Shown in pieces: positions 56,690 through 64,000 of a stretch of 64,000 nucleotides of DNA. The notes under the pieces were generated by a model. It had not been told where the DNA came from and did no database searches. It saw nothing but the letters and a program-made list of their open reading frames with translations. This stretch comes from Arcuatula senhousia (Eukaryota > Mollusca > Bivalvia > Mytilida > Mytilidae), in the NCBI GenBank assembly GCA_963971305.1, contig OZ020303.1, positions 34,894,106 to 34,958,105 on the forward strand, read 5' to 3'. The position numbers and the translations under genes were made by a program. Numbering within the stretch: position 1 is the stretch's first letter; every line of letters starts with the position of its first letter.

Positions 56690-58935
56690 TAACCAAGATA
56701 GATCATGTTGATACATGTACACAAAACATGCAAAACCAAGGATGATACACCTAAAACCAAGATTGATATACCTGTAATCAGGACTGATATACACATAATC
56801 AAAGCTGATATTCACATAACCAAGATTTATATACAAATAACCAAGATTTATATACAAATAACACAGATTATAATACATATAACCAAGGTTGATGTACACA
56901 TAACCAAGACTGATATACATATAACTAAGGGTGACATACATATGACCAAGACTGATATACACATAACCAAGACTGATATACAAATAACCAAGGGTGATAT
57001 ACATATAACCAAAGATGATATACACATAACCAATGGTTATGTATCGTTTTCGATCGAGTCTGCTTCTCAACGGTTAAGTAAGAGTTTTCTGGTTTTCTTT
57101 AGACCCACATAACCAAGGGTGATATACATATAACCAATGCTGATTTAAATATAACAAAGACAGATAAACACATTACTAAGGGTAAAATACACATAACTAA
57201 GACTGATATACATATAACTAAGGGTGATTTACACATAACTAAGACTGATATACATATAAACTAAGGGTGACATACATATAACCAAGACTGATATATACAA
57301 AACCAAGGGTGATATACACATAACCAAGACTGATATTCATGTAACCAAGACTGACATACCTATAACCAAGACTGATATACCTATAACCAAGAATGATATA
57401 CATATAACCAAGACTGATACATTTGTATACCTTTAACCAAGACTGACATACATATAACCAGGGGTGATATACACATAACCAAGACTGATATACAAATAAC
57501 CAAGGCTTAAATACACATAACCAAGGGTGATATGCAAATAACCAAGACTGATATTCATATAACCAAGACTGATATCCATATAACCAGGACTAATATACAC
57601 ATAACCAAGACTGATATACATATAACCAAGACTAGTATACATATAACCAAGACTGATATACACATAACCAAGTGATGTACACATAACCAAGACTGATATT
57701 CATATAACCAATGGTGATATACACATAACCAAAGACAATATACACATAACCAAGGGTTATGTATCGTGTTCGATCCAGTCTGCTTCTCAACGGTTTAGTA
57801 AGAGTTTTCTGGTTTTCTTTAGACCCACATAACCAATGCTGATATAAATATAACAAAGACTGATAAACACATTACTAAGGGTAAAATACACATAACTAAG
57901 ACTGATATACATATAACTAAGGGTGATTTACACATAACTAAGACTGATATACATATAACTAAGGGTGATTTACACATAACTAAGACTGATATACATATAA
58001 CTAAGGGTGACATACATATAACCAAGACTGATATTTACAAAACCAAGGGTGGTATACACGTAACCAAGACTAGACATAACCAAGGGTGATATACACATAA
58101 CCAAGACTGATATTCATATAACCAAGACTGACATACCTATAACCAAGACTGATATACCTATAACCAAGACTGATATACCTTTAACCAAGACTGACATACA
58201 TATAACCAGGGGTGATATATACACATAACCAAGACTGATATACAAATAACCAAGGCTTAAATACACATAACCAAGGGTGATATACAAATAACCAAGACTG
58301 ATATTCATATAACCAAGACTGATATCCATATAACCAGGACTAATATACACATAACCAAGACTGATATACATATAACCAAGACTAGTATACATATAACCAA
58401 GACTAGTATACATATAACCAAGGGTGATATACACATAACCAAGGGTGATATACACATAACCAATGTTGATATACACATAACCAAGGTTGATAAATATATA
58501 ACCAGGACTAGTATACATATAACCAAGACTAGTATACATATAACCAAGGGTGATATACACATAACCAAGACTGATATACCTATAACCAAGACTAGTATAC
58601 ATATAACCAAGGGTGATATACATATAACCAAGGGTGATATACACATAGCCAAGACTGACATACATATAACCAGGGGTGATATACACATAACCAAGACTGA
58701 TATTCATATAACCAAGACTGATATCCATTTAACCAGGACTTATATACACATGCCCAAGACTGATATACACATAACCAAGTGATGTACACGTAACCAAGAC
58801 TGATATTCATATAATTAATGGTGATATACACATAACCAATGGTGATATACACATAACCAAGGTTGATATACGTATAACCAAGACTGGTATACATATAATC
58901 AAGACTAGAATACACATAACCAAGGGTGATATAAA
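56690..58935 (+). repeat. 21-bp minisatellite with higher-order structure
   Basis: About 100 copies of a 21-bp unit close to ATAACCAAGACTGATATACAC, alternating with AAGGGTGATATACAC variants. Because 21 is a multiple of three and the unit lacks stops in some frames, frames stay open on both strands as a 7-residue repeat (minus strand SLGYVYI, plus strand ITKTDIH). A non-repeat insert of about 80 bases (57036-57115) recurs at 57756-57835, exactly 720 bases on, and the surrounding variant order recurs with it. Confidence 0.95.
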
Positions 58936-59014
58936 GCTTTAAAATGTAATAAATAAATGTCACAATATATAAAGGAATATTTTTTTTTTTGTAGAAATGA
59001 AGAAATGTCAGTAG

Positions 59015-62000
59015 ATTTGCTGATCCATATTCCTTGGCTGGCAGTGAAAAATACCCTCAGAAGTTGATGGTAAACAGAGCACGTGATTGCTCTTCTGCAA
59101 ATGAATCTTCAAAAAAAAAACCAGTTGTTTCAAGAAAACCAACAGTATGTAAAATTAAGCTTATTATTTTTTTTGTTGCCTTTTTGTATATGGCAAAGTT
59201 AAGCTGTTCCATCTAAAATTATTTTCAATATAACTTAACTATATATAACATTTTAACTGTATAAATGTTTTTATTGTATAATTATAGTATATAGCATAAA
59301 GATTCTGTATATGAGAAAAATGTTCATAAATGACTGCACCAAACCATAATTTACAAATGGGGATAGTTCATAAATAAATTGTATTACATGTAGGTTAAAC
59401 ATATTTTATTTAGTAATATATGATGTACATGAATACACATAATTAACAAAAAATAATGAGACACAACTTACATGGTCTTCTCCTAAAATGAATTGTATGT
59501 GAAATGGTCACAAGTTGAATCATTTCCATATTCTGAATCTTCAATTAGTTGTACCTGTTATTACATAGATAAAATACAAAAAGGATGGGAAAATTTTATC
59601 CACAATTTTTTTAATATATGCAGTGATTCTACGTTATAAACAATGTTTTAAATCATGTTTTACAATTATATTATAAATAATTGGATTTCTCTAAAGAAAA
59701 TTGGTAATTATAAAATTTTGATATAGATCTAGTATTAACCCTTGCCATGCTGAGCTTAGATTTATGCATTTATGCCAAGCTACAAAAAGACCCAAACAAA
59801 AACCACCTTATCGAAACTTTTAACAATACATATAGGTACTTAGATGACATACTTGCTCTAAACAACCCCACATTCTCAAATTTTATAAATGATATATATC
59901 CTAAAGAATTAACCCTAAATAAAGCAAACTCAACCGACAGTAGATGTCCATTTCTAGATTTGGACTTAAGCATTATCAATGGTAGATTACACACTAAAGT
60001 ATATGATAAACGGGATGACTTTTCATTCCCAATAGTTAATTTTCCGTTTCTTGAAGGAGATGTACCATTAGCTCCAGCTTACGGGGTATACATTTCACAA
60101 TTAGTCAGGTATGCTCGCATTTGCAGTGATGTGTCTGATTTTAATGATAAAAACCGTTTTATTACAGAAAAATTGCTAAAACAAGGTTACCGTTACCACA
60201 AATTAGTCAAATCTTTTACAAAATTTGCACATAAATATGGACATCTCATCGAAAAATTTGATTGTACACGTAGATTTCTGATTATTAAAGGAATATCTCA
60301 TCCTGACTTTTATAGCAATGTAGTTTATAAAGCACAAAAATTCAAAAACAACCTTATGGAAATTAAAAACTGGCTTAAAAACCTTTTGAAAAAAGGATAC
60401 AAATTCAATGTTTTAGTAAAATCTTTGCATTTGGTATGTTTTGGCAGAAATATTGATAGCTTGATAGTAACTTTAAAACCTTAAATTTTCACTTTGTATC
60501 CACTGTATTATTTATAAGCACCACAGCGATCAAGTATGTCGGTTCTGTATGGTGATACAACTCTTAATCATTCATTGTTTTGACGTGGGGTGTCGGATTT
60601 AGAACTGATGTATTTGATTCTTTTACATCAATCGATAAATGTTTCTTAGCTAGTTGTCAGTAACTTCGAGTGTTCTCAAGAGAGTTCCTCCTAGTCTTGT
60701 TGTTTTCGTACAGTATTTTGTCTTAGGTTCTCTCTTGTTGAATTGAACTTTTGTCGATTGAGTTTTACAGTGTGTTTTATATGTAGCTTTGTGCAAGCTT
60801 ATCAATAGGGGGAAGGTTGGATCCAAAAAACTAGTTTAACCCCGCCACATTTTATATGTGCCTGTCCTAAGCCAGGAAACTTTGCCAAAGCCTTTGTTTG
60901 TCCTTGTCATTCTATGTTAACTGTTTTATGTCAAGAATTGAGTCTTTCGTTGATGATTTAGGGATTGGTTTTGATACTTTTGTATTGTATTATAAGTCTT
61001 GGGCCAATGCAAGACGGTAAGCAGTGACCTATGGTCATGTTGAAGACTGCTTGCTGTTTTCCGTTGTGATTTTTTGAATTGCTGTTTGTTTATGTTTGTT
61101 GTGTCGCGTACACTTATTCCACATCTCAATAACGTATATATATATGGAATAGCTTATGCTTTTAATGGGTAATCATAAAAGCATATATAATTTTTTTTTC
61201 CAGATTTCCACTTCTGCTTGTCTTTCTAATGCTGATGAAGTAACAAACAACAATGACCCAGCATGTGTTGAAGATATTTCACATTCCTTTGATCAGGTTC
61301 AACATCAGGAAAATCATTATTTTGCTCTTCTCATAGAGAGCAATTGTTATGTACCACTTGACAATAACCTGTCAAACTTTGCTGTTAGTGACTATGATCA
61401 ACAATATTCTATTTTGAAGGTACATTGAATGTATTGCTATAATTTTAGGTGTTGAACTTTACAATTTAGTGATTATAATTCTAATATTACATGTATAATA
61501 TTGCTTTACTGAATACTCAAACCTTGTTTATGTGAAAATGGGTAATGTAGGCCCTGTTATTGATGACCTGAATTTTGTGTTACGGTGTATTATTTCTCAT
61601 ATGCATATTCATTCTATATCAATTTTTTTTCGAAGCAACATGGTTATAATTTCACAGCATCTAAGCAAATGGATTCTTTTTAGATTTGTGTAATAAAACA
61701 TTAATACACCAGAAAAAAAAGAAACAGTCATATGAATAATGTTGTTTCATTAGTTTTTAATGGGGTAAAAATTCATTGTTTCTTTTTATACTGATCCACA
61801 AATTTGGATATTCCATGAAAATTTAACATTGGTTTGTATGCTTCAAACCCTTAACACCATGAATTTATCAAAATTGGTAATCAGGAAGATAAATGGATCT
61901 ATAGTAACATTAATTATATGTTTGTGTGATTGTATTGCCTATCCTTCAATTTGTATTTTAGCACTTCATTACTAAGTGTTAAGTTAAGTATTCTAATATT

Positions 62001-63094
62001 TTACAGAGGAATTCTGCTGTAATTGTCTATCGTACTGGCCATCTTTTTGTTTGCTCTTGTGATTCTAACCGGCAGTCATTTGTGGAGAATATACCAGAAT
62101 GTACAGAATCAGGTAAAAGTTGTTAAATTGAAAATGTTAAATGAAAATTATTATCTCCCTACTACAATTAAAGCTTAATTTTTGTTGTGCATAATTTGGG
62201 TGGGAACTAAAATATGAAACACTTACCCATACTCTCACCAAAAGTACTAACTACCAGTACCCGCAAAAATCAGGGCCAAAGTTTTGATAATTTTGGGTGT
62301 CTTTTGTAGCATTTGAACTTGGAGCGGTAAACATGGAGAGTATAGGTTCTTCTTATAATTTTGGTTTTAACTTCTGCTTTTCGTACCTCTAGCAATGTTG
62401 TTAGGTAGTTGTTTTCAGATAGGGTTTAGCTTTCTTACAGTTCTGTTATTTCTTTGGCACTTTTTTATGTAAACAAAATGTAAACGGGGAAACACATTTT
62501 AGGGACCAAAATTTTACAACATCATTAATTGTTGAAAACTGAAGTAACAATTTGAAAAACAAATGACACAGGTTTGTAAAATATCTTATCAAAAGTCTTG
62601 GTGTGCAGTTTTAGAACGTTTCATTGTGTTTTGGCTATTAATGAGTCAAAATGAAAACTGTGAGATACAGGTATGGGTAAAGTAGCAGAAAAAAAGGTAC
62701 AGGTTACATATTTTAGGCACCACCCATTAAATGTTAAACATACTTATTCTTGCTTTTCATCCAATTTCATGGATTTCACTTTGGATTCTTTTTATTTAAA
62801 TATCATTACAATTATATTTTTTTCATTTTTATTGCAGGTTGTGTACTTGGATATAAAGCTCTTCTATATCCATTTTTAAGCCACATCAACACACAGCTTG
62901 TTGAACAGAACAACGCTAAACTGAAGAAACTTAAAAGCTCTCTGTCTTTTATGACCGAGGAAAATTTTATGAATTCTGTGAAATTTTTTCTACATTTTTG
63001 CAATGAGAATGTAAACAGTGACAATCTACACCTGGATTACACAGATTATCATTGTCTTTTAGTGGCATCTGTAATATATTATATAAAGGAGTAG
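59015..63094 (+). CDS. Multi-exon gene of unknown function, transposase-like end
   Basis: Exons in phase: 59015-59144, 61204-61419, 62007-62112 and 62838-63094 (stop TAG), about 235 residues; earlier exons are not identified. The first exon is Lys/Ser-rich. The last two carry AVIVYRTGHLFVCSCDSNR and then YPFLSHINTQLVEQNNAKLK, SLSFMTEENFMNSVKFFLHF. The pattern N-T-x-x-x-E-Q-x-N followed by S-L-x-x-M-x-x-x-x-F-M resembles the C-terminal part of KDZ-type DDE transposases, where the Glu is the last acidic catalytic residue. That assignment is inference. It may be a transposon remnant or a domesticated gene. The acceptor used for the first exon is uncertain: a stronger one at 58994 gives a frame that stops early. 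The first intron holds a retroelement. Confidence 0.45.
59740..61127 (+). pseudogene. 5'-truncated RT retroelement with its 3' tail
   Basis: The open frame 59747-60484 starts just before the catalytic box (TYRYLDDILALNN) and carries RCPFLDLDLSI, YDKRDDFSFPIVNFPFL, APAYGVYISQLVRYAR and the C-terminal NWLKNLLKKGYKF. RT block 4 upstream is scrambled by a frameshift near 59740. The 3' tail 60485-61127 matches that of the copy at 44196-44790. The family is that of 20063-20872 (Penelope-like, tentative), subfamily different. It lies in an intron of the gene at 59015. Confidence 0.8.
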
Positions 63095-63519
63095 GTTCAG
63101 CTTAAAAGGAAAAAAAACATGTTTAAAAAGTTTATGATTTAATGTGGAAGTGTCATATTTCAAGTAATTTTAGCTAAATTGACAAAAAAAAAAAGAATCA
63201 TTATGGTTGTTTTTAAGGTACATTTTATTCCAGAAAATATCGTTATTCATTTGCATGGAACAGAACAGAACAGAATTTTTATTTTATTTGCATGGAGAAG
63301 GTTTATATAAGCCATATTAACAACATGTGAAAAATAATTAATTGTTTCTTATTTTAGGAGATATTTTTTCGTCTTAAATTGATGAAAATTCATGTTCCTT
63401 GGTGATTTTTAGCTCACCTCATGAAATTCTTGTTTACAATTATAATTATTAAAGATATATATTTCAACTATTGTGAATATATTGTTGTGAATAAATAAAT
63501 AACAACTGTACAATTTCAG
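63095..63519. other. AT-rich gap, nothing seen
   Basis: No frame, repeat or RNA gene is visible apart from a short imperfect repeat of ACAGAAC at about 63262. Confidence 0.4.
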
Positions 63520-63971
63520 ACTTTTGTAAGAACCAGAGTTACCATTCAAAGACAATGAATGAAATATTGCAATTTTTACCACTTTTAAATTGCAAAAGTC
63601 TAATTGAAGGGTGTCAAAATTTTTTTTCTAATAAAGGTTATAACAAAACTCGAATAATCAATCTCAATGTCCAGAGAAAAAAGATAAAAACAAACAGTCA
63701 TACCAGAGAAATAGTGGATCACAATTGTCCTGACTTGGTACAGGCATTTCAAACGAAATGGGGGGTTAAACCAGGTTTTATCGCTGCATTATTCTTTATA
63801 TATGAATTGCCCACAATTGTTATAGATGGATATTCTCATAGACCTGTATATAAAATAGATTTGCAAATTGGTGAAATCTCACAATATCTCATGCAAATAA
63901 ATGAGATTTGGTACAAAATAAACAATTTGAAATGTACAACTTTATACTGTAATATCTTAAAAACCATTTAA
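63520..63971 (+). CDS. Unrecognised exon, 3' end of a gene
   Basis: After an acceptor-like CAATTTCAG at 63511-63519 a frame stays open for about 150 codons to TAA at 63969. It includes LQFLPLLNCKSLIEGC, NLNVQRKKIKTNSHTREIV and ALFFIYELPTIVIDGYSHRP. The peptide has no low complexity and a normal mix of residues, unlike the shadow frames of the window, so it is probably real. No family is recognised. It may belong with the exons at 59015-63094 as an alternative end, since both have the composition of transposon-derived genes. Confidence 0.35.
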
Positions 63972-64000
63972 GATTTTTACATTATTCTTTTTTACAGTCA

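Noticed and set aside
59034..59216. Stand-alone 60-codon gene
   Set aside because: The frame runs through a donor (GTATGT at 59145) into intron sequence; the coding part fits as an exon of a longer gene.

Overview
The window is AT-rich eukaryotic (metazoan) DNA with small exons, GT-AG introns and dense dispersed repeats. The repeats (hairpin-headed families with GTC or CCGT runs, a Penelope-like or related reverse transcriptase family, a tRNA-derived SINE) and the three conserved genes point to a mollusc, most likely a bivalve such as a mussel. The species call is inference.

Layout, all main genes on the + strand. 1-942: the 3' end of a non-LTR retrotransposon reverse transcriptase. 5415-17659: a microcephalin (MCPH1) gene, with one N-terminal and two C-terminal BRCT domains rebuilt from about 11-12 exons; its last intron holds a 2.25-kb terminal-inverted-repeat transposon with a 5-bp target duplication. 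18895-20052: a minisatellite of about 29 bp, followed by a reverse transcriptase fragment. 22179-36148: a complete 15-exon DNAJC21 gene (J domain plus two C2H2 zinc fingers), with a SINE, hairpin-headed repeats and small inverted-repeat elements in its introns. 38740-47124: a four-exon gene for a 680-residue protein with order TIR, SAM, TIR-like, TIR, the most likely innate-immune or NAD-signalling gene here. 47125-56370: repeats only, including a reversed retrotransposon fragment. 56383-56558: a near-perfect palindromic element. 56690-58935: a 21-bp minisatellite with a 720-bp higher-order duplication. 59015-63094 and 63520-63971: exons of one or two unrecognised genes, the first ending in a segment that looks like the tail of a KDZ-type transposase, with another reverse transcriptase copy in its intron.

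The genes are housekeeping (chromosome condensation and DNA damage for MCPH1; 60S ribosome maturation for DNAJC21) or signalling (TIR-SAM), and nothing shows that they work as one system. The most unusual recurring structure is a set of unrelated-looking repeats that share one plan: a perfect or near-perfect hairpin at the left end, usually with a GAA loop, then a simple-sequence run and long internal tandem units, then a right end that repeats the inverse of the hairpin's first arm.
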